Shown: piece by piece, positions 36,110 through 44,993 of the stretch
How the letters are laid out: every line of letters begins with the position of its first letter
Numbering within the stretch: position 1 is the first letter of the stretch
Position numbers and translations under genes: made by a program
DNA from: Sulfitobacter sp. LCG007
GTDB lineage: Bacteria; Pseudomonadota; Alphaproteobacteria; Rhodobacterales; Rhodobacteraceae
DNA length: 64,000 nt
Assembly (NCBI RefSeq): GCF_040801785.1
Contig: NZ_CP161805.1
Location: 2,356,001 to 2,420,000 of the forward strand
Reading direction: 5' to 3'
The notes under the pieces: generated by a model
Database searches by the model: none
What the model was told of the DNA's origin: nothing
The model's input: the letters and a program-made list of their open reading frames with translations, nothing else

Positions 36110-36427
36110 TCACTCGGGGCAGGCCCCATGCAATGTGAGCGTGTCGTTCGCGATCGGCGGCGCCGGATAGTCCGGCCCGACCACCCATCGGATGTCGGAA
36201 GAACCGTAATCGTTCACGCAATAGACGATGGCCTCGTATTCCGCCGCCATCCTCGCCCCTGCCAGCGAGGCGGAGACGGGTTTCGCCGTAACGGTGAAGA
36301 CGTTGCGCTGCTCTCCCTTGGCGAGCTTGGTGCGGAACGACTTGCCGTCGAAAAGCACCGTGGTGCTGGACCTCGAGCAGCCCCCGACCATCAGCGCGGC
36401 CATGCAGAGGATCGCGATCGCCCTCAT
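36110..36427 (-). CDS. Small lipoprotein within the nuo operon
   Basis: A 105-residue protein with a lipoprotein signal MRAIAILCMAALMVGGCSRSS (lipobox VGGC, Cys17), so it is expected to be attached to the membrane by its N-terminus. The mature domain is beta-rich: STTVLFDGKSFRTKL, FTVTAKPVSASLAGARMAAE and CVNDYGSSDIRW. Two cysteines (about residues 70 and 103) may form a disulfide. It overlaps the DUF3291 gene start side by 4 bases (36424-36427). I do not recognise a characterised family. Confidence 0.8.
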   Translation of the reverse strand: MRAIAILCMAALMVGGCSRSSTTVLFDGKSFRTKLAKGEQRNVFTVTAKPVSASLAGARMAAEYEAIVYCVNDYGSSDIRWVVGPDYPAPPIANDTLTLHGACPE

Positions 36428-36924
36428 GCCGCCGCTCCCGGCGTACAGCGCGCACCGCGCCAGCTTTGCGCCTCGGCCAGATGCGACCAGCCGAAGGCCG
36501 CGTCGCTGTCGCCCTGCCGGCGCAGAAGCGCCAGACGGCCGAGCGCCTCGTCCAGCGTCGGCCTGTGCCCCTGCGGGACCCACCACATCACAAAATGCAT
36601 GTCTTCCATCGCCTCGAACCATTCCGCACGCCGGTTGTAGAACTGCCTGTGGATGGTGCCCCAGACGAATGTCTCGAGCGCAGACACATTCTCCCAGACG
36701 GTCAGGTTGGCGACGCTTCTCGGATCATCCCCGATGTTGTTCTCGAGGTTGCCGGCATTCGGCTCGCCCGACCCTTCCATCATCCAGACGAAACCCGGCA
36801 TCCGCTTGCCCAGCCCGTTGACACGGTCAAGCGCCATGACGAAGTCGCGTATGCGCGCGTCGTCCGGATCGTGGCGCAGACGCCCGACGTTCAACTGGGC
36901 AAGGTGGGTCCCCTCGGGCTGCAT
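36424..36924 (-). CDS. DUF3291 domain protein in the nuo operon
   Basis: A 166-residue protein matching DUF3291, a dimeric ferredoxin-like-fold family related to antibiotic-biosynthesis monooxygenases. The start is MQPEGTHLAQLNVGRLRHDPD. NLTVWENVSALETFVWGTIHRQFYNRRAEWFE is the most recognisable block, then HFVMWWVPQGHRPTLDEALGRLA. No cofactor motif is known for the family. It is a cytoplasmic protein coupled to the MAPEG gene upstream (1-base overlap) and to the lipoprotein downstream (4-base overlap). Confidence 0.85.
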   Translation of the reverse strand: MQPEGTHLAQLNVGRLRHDPDDARIRDFVMALDRVNGLGKRMPGFVWMMEGSGEPNAGNLENNIGDDPRSVANLTVWENVSALETFVWGTIHRQFYNRRAEWFEAMEDMHFVMWWVPQGHRPTLDEALGRLALLRRQGDSDAAFGWSHLAEAQSWRGARCTPGAAA

Positions 36925-37343
36925 CACATGAACCCGGCGACGATGGCCATGAGCCCGAGGAGGACGCACATCACCATCCCCACGACGAACACCCAGGAAC
37001 GAAGCCCCCCATCCGGCTTGCCCTTGCCACTGACATGCACCCAGGCATGAACCAGCCGGGAGACGAAGAAGATCGAGGCCAGCCAGTTGACCCAGAGCGG
37101 CGAGGCCCCGGCCAGGATCGCGGCGAGCGTCACCGCCGTGAAGGGGCCGACCATCTCGACCGCGTTCATATGTGCGCGGTAAAGACGATAGGCAGGGTTC
37201 GCGTAGTCCGCCTCGGGTGCGCCGCCGGACACGACCCCTGCGCGGCCCTTCGCCGCCGAGGACCATCCGGCAAGAATCAGCGTCAGCAGCGCGAAGGCCG
37301 CGACAGAGACGGTTGCGTGTGAATATGCCTCGAAGATCTCCAT
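36924..37343 (-). CDS. MAPEG-family membrane protein in the nuo operon
   Basis: A 139-residue four-helix membrane protein of the MAPEG family (membrane-associated proteins in eicosanoid and glutathione metabolism). The family motif is in NPAYRLYRAHMNAVEMVGPF (about residues 49-68), where Arg, Asn and Glu bind the thiol substrate. LASIFFVSRLVHAWVHVSG and the last helix SWVFVVGMVMCVLLGLMAI complete it. Bacterial MAPEG proteins often show glutathione transferase or peroxidase activity. It lies 4 bases after nuoF. Its link to complex I is by position only. Confidence 0.88.
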   Translation of the reverse strand: MEIFEAYSHATVSVAAFALLTLILAGWSSAAKGRAGVVSGGAPEADYANPAYRLYRAHMNAVEMVGPFTAVTLAAILAGASPLWVNWLASIFFVSRLVHAWVHVSGKGKPDGGLRSWVFVVGMVMCVLLGLMAIVAGFM

Positions 37344-37347
37344 GGTC

Positions 37348-38643
37348 CTACTCCGCAGCGATGGTTGTCTTGCGCGGCCCGCGCTTGTGCCTGATGCGGT
37401 CCTCGATCTCGTCCCGGAAATGCCGGATCAGACCCTGGATCGGCCAGGCCGCCGCGTCGCCGAGCGCGCAGATCGTGTGACCCTCGACCTGCTTGGTCAC
37501 GTCAAACAGCATGTCGATCTCTGCCGGTTCGGCCTCGCCCGTGACCAGCCGGTCCATGACCCGCATCATCCAGCCGGTGCCTTCCCGGCAGGGCGTGCAC
37601 TGGCCACAGCTTTCGTGCTTGTAGAATTTCGACAGCCGCCAGATGGCCTTTATGACATCGGTGGACTTGTCCATGACGATCACCGCCGCCGTGCCGAGGC
37701 CCGAACGCTGTTCGCGCAGATAGTCGAAGTCCATGATGGCCTCCTTCATCTGCGCGCCGGGAATCATCGGCACGGACGAACCGCCCGGGATCACGGCCTT
37801 GAGGTTGTCCCAGCCGCCCCTGATGCCGCCGCAGTGACGTTCGATCAGCTCCTCGAAGGTGATCGACATGGCCTCTTCGACAACGCAGGGATTGTTCACA
37901 TGGCCCGAGATCGCGAAAAGCTTGGTCCCCGCGTTGTTCTGACGCCCGAAGGACGAGAACCACTCGGGGCCGCGCCGCAGGATCGTCGGCACCACGGCGA
38001 TGGATTCCACGTTGTTGACGGTCGTCGGACAGCCGTAGAGCCCCGCGCCCGCCGGGAAGGGCGGCTTCATGCGCGGCATGCCCTTCTTGCCCTCGAGGCT
38101 TTCGAGCAGCGCGGTTTCCTCGCCGCAGATATAGGCACCCGCGCCGTGGTGGAGATACAGATCGAAATCGAACCCCGACTTGCAGGCGTTGCGCCCGATC
38201 AGGCCGGCCTCGTAGGCCTCGTCGATGGCGGCTTGCAGGGCCTCCTTCTCGCGGATGTATTCGCCCCGGATGTAGATATAGCAGGCATTCGCGTTCATCG
38301 CGAACGATGCAATCAGGCAGCCCTCGATCAGCGTGTGCGGATCGTGTCGCATGATCTCGCGATCCTTGCAGGTTCCCGGCTCGGATTCGTCGGCGTTGAC
38401 CACCAGGTAGGAAGGGCGGCCGTCGCTTTCCTTTGGCATGAAGGACCACTTCAGCCCGGTCGGAAAGCCCGCTCCGCCGCGGCCACGCAGACCCGACGCC
38501 TTCATTTGGTCGATGATCCAGCCCTGCCCCTTGCCGAGCAGTCCGGCGGTGCCGTCCCAGTGGCCCCGCGCCTGGGCGCCCTTCAGGGTGCGGTCATGCA
38601 TCCCGTAGAGGTTCGTGAAGATCCGGTCCTTGTCCTCGAGCAT
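37348..38643 (-). CDS. nuoF: NADH-quinone oxidoreductase subunit F
   Basis: Binds NADH and FMN and carries cluster N3, the entry point of electrons. It is 431 residues. The FMN/NADH glycine loop [10 protein letters not shown] is at 54-63. [26 protein letters not shown] (split about residues 170-195) is the NADH/FMN pocket. N3 uses Cys346, 349 and 352 ([12 protein letters not shown]) and Cys392 ([12 protein letters not shown]). The C-terminal end [12 protein letters not shown] is slightly basic. MAPEG follows on one side and DUF5337 on the other. Confidence 0.98.
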   Translation of the reverse strand: MLEDKDRIFTNLYGMHDRTLKGAQARGHWDGTAGLLGKGQGWIIDQMKASGLRGRGGAGFPTGLKWSFMPKESDGRPSYLVVNADESEPGTCKDREIMRHDPHTLIEGCLIASFAMNANACYIYIRGEYIREKEALQAAIDEAYEAGLIGRNACKSGFDFDLYLHHGAGAYICGEETALLESLEGKKGMPRMKPPFPAGAGLYGCPTTVNNVESIAVVPTILRRGPEWFSSFGRQNNAGTKLFAISGHVNNPCVVEEAMSITFEELIERHCGGIRGGWDNLKAVIPGGSSVPMIPGAQMKEAIMDFDYLREQRSGLGTAAVIVMDKSTDVIKAIWRLSKFYKHESCGQCTPCREGTGWMMRVMDRLVTGEAEPAEIDMLFDVTKQVEGHTICALGDAAAWPIQGLIRHFRDEIEDRIRHKRGPRKTTIAAE

Positions 38644-38677
38644 CCGAGCGTCCTTCCTGTGACCGCCTCGCGGCGGA

Positions 38678-38920
38678 CTAACCCTTGTCTTCGGCGCGCA
38701 CCGACTTGCGTGCGCGCCACATCTGCGCCGTCACGACCAGCGCCCAGAACATCGCCGCAAGCGCCGCGAAATCGAACAGCAACGCATATCGTCCCGGCAG
38801 TCCGGCCATCGGCCCGACGATCTGGGCCCCGAGCCAGAGCAGGATCGCCACGGCGATGACAAGCCCGACCATGCGGCCCCTGCGCGCCTGCGCCCTCTCG
38901 ATTTCGGCTTCGCTCGCCAC
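38678..38920 (-). CDS. DUF5337 small membrane protein of the nuo operon
   Basis: An 80-residue protein with two hydrophobic helices (about residues 17-36 and 47-66) between charged ends ([15 protein letters not shown] and [12 protein letters not shown]). It matches DUF5337, a family of two-helix membrane proteins encoded in Rhodobacterales nuo operons. The positive-inside pattern suggests both ends are cytoplasmic. It lies 6 bases after the HhH-domain gene and 34 bases before nuoF. Complex I accessory subunit or assembly factor is a fair guess; no function is established. Confidence 0.85.
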   Translation of the reverse strand: MASEAEIERAQARRGRMVGLVIAVAILLWLGAQIVGPMAGLPGRYALLFDFAALAAMFWALVVTAQMWRARKSVRAEDKG

Positions 38921-38926
38921 CTGCGC

Positions 38927-39646
38927 TCAGCCCCGCTTCTTCCTGCGCGAGAACTCAGTCTCGCCGCCGGCCGCCAGCGTCTTCGCCTGACCGATCCAGT
39001 CGTCGCGTTCGATCCGGCCCTTGAAGCGCAGGCGGCTGTCGACCCATGCGACCTCCGAGGCATCCCAGGCCGCGATCTGGTCGAAATGCCAGATGCCCAG
39101 ACCGTTCAACGTCTCTTCAAGCTTCGGGCCCACGCCGCTGATCAGCTTCAAATCGTCCTCGGAGCCGCCCTTCGGCGACTGCATCAGCGCCGGTTCGCGC
39201 TCTTCCTTCGCCGCGTCGGCGGCGGCGGCTGTCGCGTGTCCGGGCGTGGGCTCGGGTTGCGAAACCGGCTCTGGCGCGGATGCGGCTTCGGCGATCGGTT
39301 CCGCGACAGGCGCTGGTTCAACTGCGGGTTCCGGCGCCGGCGCTGCGGCGGTCTCGGCCTTCCCAGCCTCGGCCTTCCCGGTCCTGGGCGCAGGGGTGGC
39401 AGCGGCCGGTTGCGGTGCCGGCTGCGCGCGCGGCGCAGGCGATGGCGCGGCCTGTGTCACGGTGTTGTCCTTGCAGCGCAGGTTCGCAAGCAGCAGACCC
39501 AGCAGCAACATGACGACGATCCCCGTCAGCAGCGCGCCGAAGAAGCCCCAGCCGCTGAAGATCCAGAGGACCAGGAAAACCAGCAGCGCCAGCCCGGCGG
39601 CCAGCATCCAGCTTTTCCTTCTGCAATCGTCCATGTCGTCCATCAT
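38927..39646 (-). CDS. Membrane-anchored helix-hairpin-helix protein next to nuoE
   Basis: A 239-residue protein with two N-terminal membrane helices (about residues 14-33 and 36-54), a long Pro/Ala/Glu-rich linker (about 62-155) and a C-terminal helix-hairpin-helix domain (160-239: SEDDLKLISGVGPKLEETLN then HFDQIAAWDASEVAWVD). I recall closely similar HhH domains forming the C-terminal extension of NuoE in some relatives. Here NuoE ends in a Lys/Ala-rich tail and the HhH sits in a separate membrane protein directly downstream. The HhH normally contacts DNA or RNA, but in this context a protein-docking role is as likely. Three in-frame ATGs near the start leave the exact N-terminus open. Confidence 0.8.
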   Translation of the reverse strand: MMDDMDDCRRKSWMLAAGLALLVFLVLWIFSGWGFFGALLTGIVVMLLLGLLLANLRCKDNTVTQAAPSPAPRAQPAPQPAAATPAPRTGKAEAGKAETAAAPAPEPAVEPAPVAEPIAEAASAPEPVSQPEPTPGHATAAAADAAKEEREPALMQSPKGGSEDDLKLISGVGPKLEETLNGLGIWHFDQIAAWDASEVAWVDSRLRFKGRIERDDWIGQAKTLAAGGETEFSRRKKRG

Positions 39647-39683
39647 CTTCCCGGTCCCCCTCCCGTTGGTTGCGCTTCAGATT

Positions 39684-40667
39684 TCATTCGTCCTTGCGGG
39701 TTTCATCCTTCTTCTTGCGGCCCGAGGCCTTCGTATTTGTGCCGGCGGCGGTCTTGCGGGTCTTCGCCTTGCCCGGAGCCGGAGCAGCGTCGTCGGCCGC
39801 GTCCGAGGAAACCCCCGCCGGTTCGTCCTTCGAGCGCGGATGCGCATTCGAACTCGCCTGCGCCTCCTGTTCGGTTATCCCGGTCTTGTCGGCGGGCGCG
39901 CCTTCAGAGGGGCGCGGCTCATCTTCGGAGCCGCCGGGCTTTTCGCCCACATTGGCCGCATGGCTGCGCCATGGCGTCGTCAGCGGCACCTCGGTTCCAT
40001 CGATCCGCTTGACAGAATCCCCGATGTCGACAGCCAACTGGACCGATGCATTGTACTGCGTCCGGCCCGATTCATGATCCGTCAGAGAGGTGAGCCCGCT
40101 CAACGGTTCGGACGCATAGCGCCCGTTCTGGGGCCCTGGGACCGGCACCTTGCCGGCCGCCAGCTCGTCGATGATCTCGCCCATCCGGGCGACCGTCAGA
40201 TCCTCGTAGTAATCCTTGCCGATCTGCGCCATCGGCGCGTTCGAGCACGATCCGAGGCATTCCACCTCTTCCCAGGAAAACTTTCCGTCGGCCGAAAGCT
40301 CATGCGCCTTCGCCGCGATCTTCTCCTTGCATACCCCGATCAGGTCCTCGGCGCCGCAGATCATGCAGGAGGTCGTGCCGCAGACCTGGATATGCGCGAC
40401 CGAGCCGACGGGTTGCAGCTGGAACATGAAGTAGAAGGTCGCCACCTCGAGCGCGCGGATGTACTGCATGCCCAGCATGTCTGCCACATGCTCGATCGCC
40501 GGACGCGACAGCCAGCCCTCCTGCTCCTGCGCGCGCCACAGAAGCGGAATGATGGCGCTGGCCTGACGGCCTTCGGGATATTTGGTGATCTGCCCGTCCG
40601 CCCATGCCTGGTTATCCGGCGTGAAGGCGAAGCTTTCGGGCTGGTCGAGATGGAGGCGGCGGAGCAT
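39684..40667 (-). CDS. nuoE: NADH-quinone oxidoreductase subunit E with long C-terminal tail
   Basis: Thioredoxin-like subunit of the NADH-dehydrogenase module that holds cluster N1a. Cys96, 101, 137 and 141 are the ligands (CGTTSC and CLGSC). The globular domain ends near residue 180. A further conserved-looking stretch ([20 protein letters not shown]) and a disordered Ala/Lys/Asp-rich tail follow (about 240-327), ending in [10 protein letters not shown]. At 327 residues it is about twice the E. coli length. The tail is typical of Rhodobacterales, but its role is unknown; the neighbouring HhH protein may be its detached partner domain. Confidence 0.97.
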   Translation of the reverse strand: MLRRLHLDQPESFAFTPDNQAWADGQITKYPEGRQASAIIPLLWRAQEQEGWLSRPAIEHVADMLGMQYIRALEVATFYFMFQLQPVGSVAHIQVCGTTSCMICGAEDLIGVCKEKIAAKAHELSADGKFSWEEVECLGSCSNAPMAQIGKDYYEDLTVARMGEIIDELAAGKVPVPGPQNGRYASEPLSGLTSLTDHESGRTQYNASVQLAVDIGDSVKRIDGTEVPLTTPWRSHAANVGEKPGGSEDEPRPSEGAPADKTGITEQEAQASSNAHPRSKDEPAGVSSDAADDAAPAPGKAKTRKTAAGTNTKASGRKKKDETRKDE

Positions 40668-40823
40668 TCAGATCAGTCCTCGCAGAAAGACAAGCAATAC
40701 GGCGACGATGGCGCCGAGGACGGCGGCCTTTGCCACCCGGTAGCGGCCCGCGGGCATCAAGGCAACGGCGACCCCGATCACAGCCCCGGACAGCAGATTC
40801 CAGAGATCGACGGTCAGCGTCAC
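40668..40823 (-). CDS. 51-residue membrane protein between nuoD and nuoE (GTG start)
   Basis: A short frame starting with GTG that overlaps the nuoD stop (GTGA, 40820-40823) and ends exactly before the nuoE ATG. It encodes two hydrophobic helices ([19 protein letters not shown] and [20 protein letters not shown]) joined by PAGRYRV. No other start is available. The fit between two nuo genes without a gap, the overlap and the clean two-helix pattern support a real small membrane protein. The function is unknown. Confidence 0.65.
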   Translation of the reverse strand: MTLTVDLWNLLSGAVIGVAVALMPAGRYRVAKAAVLGAIVAVLLVFLRGLI

Positions 40824-42037
40824 CGGTCGATCTCTCCGAACACCACGTCCAGGGACCCGATGATGGCTGCCACATCGGCCAGTTGGTGGCCGGTGGCGAT
40901 ATAATCCATCGCCTGAAGATGCGGAAAGCCCGGCGCGCGCAGCTTGGCGCGGTAGGGGCGGTTCGTACCGTCGGCGACGAGGTAGACGCCGAACTCGCCC
41001 TTGGGGGCCTCGACGGCGCAGTAGACCTCGCCCTCGGGGACGTGAAACCCTTCGGTGTAAAGCTTGAAGTGATGGATCAACGCTTCCATCGAGGTCTTCA
41101 TCGAGGCGCGCGAGGGCGGTGTGATCTTGCCGCGTGCGAGCACGGGGCCCGGTTCCGCCCGCAGTTTCTCGACGCATTGCAGGATGATCGAGGTCGACTG
41201 CCGCATCTCTTCCATGCGCACGAGGTAACGGTCGTAACAGTCGCCGTTCTTGCCCACGGGAATCTGGAAATCGAACTCGTCGTAGCACTCGTAGGGCTGC
41301 GACCGGCGCAGGTCCCAGGCAAGGCCAGAACCGCGCACCATGACACCGGAGAACCCCCATTTCTGGATGTCATCCTCGGTCACGATCGCGATATCGGCGT
41401 TGCGCTGCTTGAAGATCCGGTTCTCGGTCAGAAGCCCGTCGATATCGTCGATGAACGTCGGGAACTCTCGCGCCCATGTCTCGATGTCGTCGATCAGCGC
41501 CGGAGGCAGATCCTGATGCACGCCGCCCGGCCGGAAATAGGCCGCGTGGAGCCGCGCTCCGCAGGCACGCTCGTAGAAGATCATCAGCTTCTCGCGCTCT
41601 TCGAAACCCCAGAGAGGCGGAGTCAGTGCGCCGACATCAAGCGCCTGCGTGGTCACGTTCAGCAGGTGGTTCAGCACCCGCCCGATCTCGGAGTAGAGCA
41701 CCCGGATCAGCGAGGCCCTGCGCGGCACCTCGACGCCGGTCAGCTTCTCGATCGCCAGACACCATGCATGCTCCTGGTTCATCGGCGCGACGTAATCGAG
41801 CCGGTCGAAATAGGGCAGGTTCTGCAGGTAGGTTCTGCTTTCCATCAACTTCTCGGTGCCCCGGTGCAGCAGCCCGATATGCGGGTCGCAGCGCTCGACG
41901 ATCTCGCCGTCGAGTTCCAGCACAAGCCGCAGCACGCCATGCGCCGCCGGGTGCTGAGGCCCGAAGTTGATGTTGAAGTTGCGGATCTTCTGTTCGCCCG
42001 TGAGCGCGTCCTCGAAACCCTTGGATCCGTCCATCAT
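40820..42037 (-). CDS. nuoD: NADH-quinone oxidoreductase subunit D
   Basis: 49-kDa-type subunit that forms the quinone site next to N2. It is 405 residues, hydrogenase-large-subunit-like but without a metal site. [20 protein letters not shown] (24-43) supplies the quinone-contacting His. [19 protein letters not shown] (52-70) contains the conserved His-Arg segment; in mitochondria an arginine near here is dimethylated by NDUFAF7. [17 protein letters not shown] and the C-terminal DVVFGEIDR are also typical. The start overlaps the 57-residue gene stop (TGATG); a second ATG follows directly. Confidence 0.98.
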   Translation of the reverse strand: MMDGSKGFEDALTGEQKIRNFNINFGPQHPAAHGVLRLVLELDGEIVERCDPHIGLLHRGTEKLMESRTYLQNLPYFDRLDYVAPMNQEHAWCLAIEKLTGVEVPRRASLIRVLYSEIGRVLNHLLNVTTQALDVGALTPPLWGFEEREKLMIFYERACGARLHAAYFRPGGVHQDLPPALIDDIETWAREFPTFIDDIDGLLTENRIFKQRNADIAIVTEDDIQKWGFSGVMVRGSGLAWDLRRSQPYECYDEFDFQIPVGKNGDCYDRYLVRMEEMRQSTSIILQCVEKLRAEPGPVLARGKITPPSRASMKTSMEALIHHFKLYTEGFHVPEGEVYCAVEAPKGEFGVYLVADGTNRPYRAKLRAPGFPHLQAMDYIATGHQLADVAAIIGSLDVVFGEIDR

Positions 42038-42210
42038 CACAGCTTCTCCAGTTCCTGCAACTTCATCCCCATCCACCACAGCAGCGCGATGGTACCGATA
42101 GGAACGACGCAGACCACGGCCCAGTACCTGTTGATCCCGAAGAACGGCAAGAGCTTGATCATCGGGATGATCGTCAGCGCCGAAATCAGCAGCCAGAAGA
42201 AGGTCTCCAT
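42037..42210 (-). CDS. 57-residue membrane protein between nuoC and nuoD
   Basis: A small two-helix membrane protein ([20 protein letters not shown] and [19 protein letters not shown]) with a short charged C-terminus QELEKL. The ATG lies 43 bases after nuoC, and the stop overlaps the nuoD start. The hydrophobic pattern and Trp/Phe content fit a genuine membrane protein. I do not recognise a characterised family. Small membrane genes at this place occur in related nuo operons, so it is probably conserved. Confidence 0.75.
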   Translation of the reverse strand: METFFWLLISALTIIPMIKLLPFFGINRYWAVVCVVPIGTIALLWWMGMKLQELEKL

Positions 42211-42253
42211 CAGACCGCCTGCCCCGCCGAAGGGCACCCTGCGACGCCCCCGC

Positions 42254-42862
42254 TCACTTCGCCGCTTCCTTCTTTTCGTCGCCCGGCAGAATGTACTCGG
42301 CCCCTTCCCAGGGGCTCATGAAATCGAACTGCCGGTATTCCTGAACCAGGCTGACAGGTTCGTAGACCACACGTTTCTGCGCCTCATCGTAGCGCACCTC
42401 GGTATAGCCCGTCGTCGGGAAGTCCTTGCGCAGAGGATAACCGCGGAACCCGTAGTCCGTCAAAATGCGCCGCAGGTCCGGATGTCCCGAGAAGAGGATT
42501 CCGAACATGTCGAACACCTCGCGCTCGAACCAGTTGGCCGAGGGGTGGATCCCGGTGATCGAGGGCACCATCTCATCCTCGCGGATCGACATGCGCAGGC
42601 GGATCCGGTGGTTCTGATACATCGACAGGAAATGGTAGACCACGTCGAAGCGCTTGGCCCGACCCGGGTGGTCTACCGCAGTGATATCGACAAGCGTCGA
42701 GAAGCGGCAGGTCGGATCCGTGCGTAGGAACTCGACAAGCCCGGTGATCGAGGCCGGCGCCACGTCCACGTTCAGCTCGCCGTGGCGCACCTCCCAGGTC
42801 AGCACGCAATCGGGCCGCTTCTGTTCGACATAGGCGCCGAGATCGTTGAGTGCTTCGGACAT
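42254..42862 (-). CDS. nuoC: NADH-quinone oxidoreductase subunit C
   Basis: 30-kDa-type subunit at the base of the peripheral arm, 202 residues, encoded separately from NuoD (not fused as in E. coli). The family block [20 protein letters not shown] precedes [41 protein letters not shown] (split about residues 118-158), whose aromatic core is invariant. The start [16 protein letters not shown] was preferred over an upstream in-frame extension that is low-complexity and overlaps nuoB. The Lys/Glu-rich end (EKKEAAK) is alphaproteobacterial. Confidence 0.98.
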   Translation of the reverse strand: MSEALNDLGAYVEQKRPDCVLTWEVRHGELNVDVAPASITGLVEFLRTDPTCRFSTLVDITAVDHPGRAKRFDVVYHFLSMYQNHRIRLRMSIREDEMVPSITGIHPSANWFEREVFDMFGILFSGHPDLRRILTDYGFRGYPLRKDFPTTGYTEVRYDEAQKRVVYEPVSLVQEYRQFDFMSPWEGAEYILPGDEKKEAAK

Positions 42863-42908
42863 GTTGGGCCCCAATGCGATTGGTCGGTCAGTCAAAGCGC
42901 CCGCCAGA

Positions 42909-43852
<944 letters not shown>

Positions 43853-44253
43853 GTGGTGGCTCCTAAAGTCTGGCGGGCGCGGAAGCCGATGCTGCCCCGC
43901 GGCAACGCGGCTCGCCATGGTTTACGCTTCTGGCCGGACAGGGTCAACCGGAGGCGCAGCTTTCAACCCCTTCTCCAAGCCCGAATATTCGCCCGAACGC
44001 CAACCGGACGGACGCAAGGATTCGTTAACCATCAAATTGCCACATTTTAAGCAACATGACCCGTCCAGATTGAAGTTTTGCAGGCGCAGTAAATCCTGAG
44101 CGTGCATTCCTGTACATCCCGTTACCTTGATCGCGCGAAAAACATGATTTCACAGGAAAGGGTATGGCAAAATTGTGGCGTGGGCTTTACTCACCAGCGT
44201 CGCGCCTGATCGTTGCTCCCGCGCACAAGAAACTGTCTCCAGAGTTGGTATCT
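43853..44253. other. 401-base divergent intergenic region nuoA / VPLPA-CTERM gene
   Basis: The left part holds the nuo ribosome site (43860-43864) and promoter candidate. The middle (about 44013-44100) is markedly AT-richer than the surroundings (ATTCGTTAACCATCAAATTG and further A/T runs), suggesting regulatory DNA. The right part leads to the VPLPA-CTERM gene; no -35/-10 pair stands out there. A frame from 44164 runs in phase into that gene, but the added residues are not signal-like. No RNA gene was seen. Confidence 0.6.
43919..43947 (-). promoter_or_regulatory. Candidate promoter of the nuo operon
   Basis: On the minus strand TTGACC (43947-43942), a 17-base spacer and TAAACC (43924-43919) lie about 67 bases before the nuoA GTG. 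The -35 box matches five of six positions; the -10 box is weaker. No operator was identified. The long operon may also have internal promoters. Confidence 0.4.
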
Positions 44254-44922
44254 ATGATGAACAAGATTCTCTCCGCGGCAATCGCGGCCCTTTCATTTCT
44301 TCCGCTTGCGGCAAATGCCGCGACATTTGATTTCACCGGATATTCAGACGGCGCGCAGGAAACCCTGACGCAGACCGTCGATGGCCTTTCCGTGTCGGTG
44401 ACGGCCGGCGTCTACAGCCTCGGCAACCCCGGCTTCTTCGTTCCTGACTATGACGGTTTTCCTGTCATCGGCCTCGGCGATCTCGCGGTTTCGACCCAGG
44501 ATGGCAAGGGACCCTTTTCCGGTGCCGCGGGCATCGGTGTCGCGCCCGCCAATGCATCGGGCTTGCTCCCGGACATCAACAGCGTCTTTGAAATGCTCAC
44601 ATTCACCTTCGACAGCATCGTCGACTTCGGGTCGATCCGGTTCGGCAACGTGTCGAGCTGGTTCGCGGAAGGCTTCGACCTGTTCGTGGACGGTGTGCTG
44701 GTCAACCCGAGCGATCGCCAGATCAATGGCAACCAGCCCTACGACCTGACAGGCCTGCAGGGCACGTCGATCAGCTTCGGCGCCAGCGGCCTTTTCGACA
44801 GTTTCAACATCCAGAGCATCTCGGCCACCCAAGTCGCGCCGGTTCCGCTTCCCGCAGGGCTCGTCCTGATGCTGACCGGGATTGCAGGTTTTGGCGGCAT
44901 CCGCCGGATGCGCAAGGCCTGA
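44254..44922 (+). CDS. Secreted VPLPA-CTERM sorting-domain protein
   Basis: A 222-residue exported protein. The signal peptide is MMNKILSAAIAALSFLPLAANAA. The C-terminal tripartite tail is VPLPA (197-201), a hydrophobic helix GLVLMLTGIAGFGG and the basic end IRRMRKA, matching the VPLPA-CTERM sorting domain described for Rhodobacterales. The mature part is beta-rich (FDFTGYSDGAQETLTQTVDG, then TFTFDSIVDFGSIRFGN, FDLFVDGVLVNPS), the composition of many PEP-CTERM-like matrix or surface proteins. The first of two adjacent ATGs is used. It ends at a clear terminator. The cognate exosortase is not in this window. Confidence 0.85.
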   Translation: MMNKILSAAIAALSFLPLAANAATFDFTGYSDGAQETLTQTVDGLSVSVTAGVYSLGNPGFFVPDYDGFPVIGLGDLAVSTQDGKGPFSGAAGIGVAPANASGLLPDINSVFEMLTFTFDSIVDFGSIRFGNVSSWFAEGFDLFVDGVLVNPSDRQINGNQPYDLTGLQGTSISFGASGLFDSFNIQSISATQVAPVPLPAGLVLMLTGIAGFGGIRRMRKA

Positions 44923-44945
44923 TCGGGGTCCGATCCATCTGAAAG

Positions 44946-44978
44946 AAGGGGCCTCCGCCATGCGCGGGGGCCCTTTTT
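44946..44978 (+). terminator. Rho-independent terminator behind the VPLPA-CTERM gene
   Basis: A GC-rich stem (GGGCC-T-CCGC pairing with GCGGGGGCCC, one G-U pair) with loop CATGC is followed by TTTTT (44974-44978). It stops the plus-strand VPLPA-CTERM transcript and lies 16 bases from the end of the converging liuC gene. Confidence 0.85.
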
Positions 44979-44993
44979 GCATGGAGTGGGCGC

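Noticed and set aside
44164-44253. N-terminal extension of the VPLPA-CTERM gene by 30 residues
   Set aside because: The extension would place charged residues before the signal peptide; the MM start fits an ordinary signal sequence.
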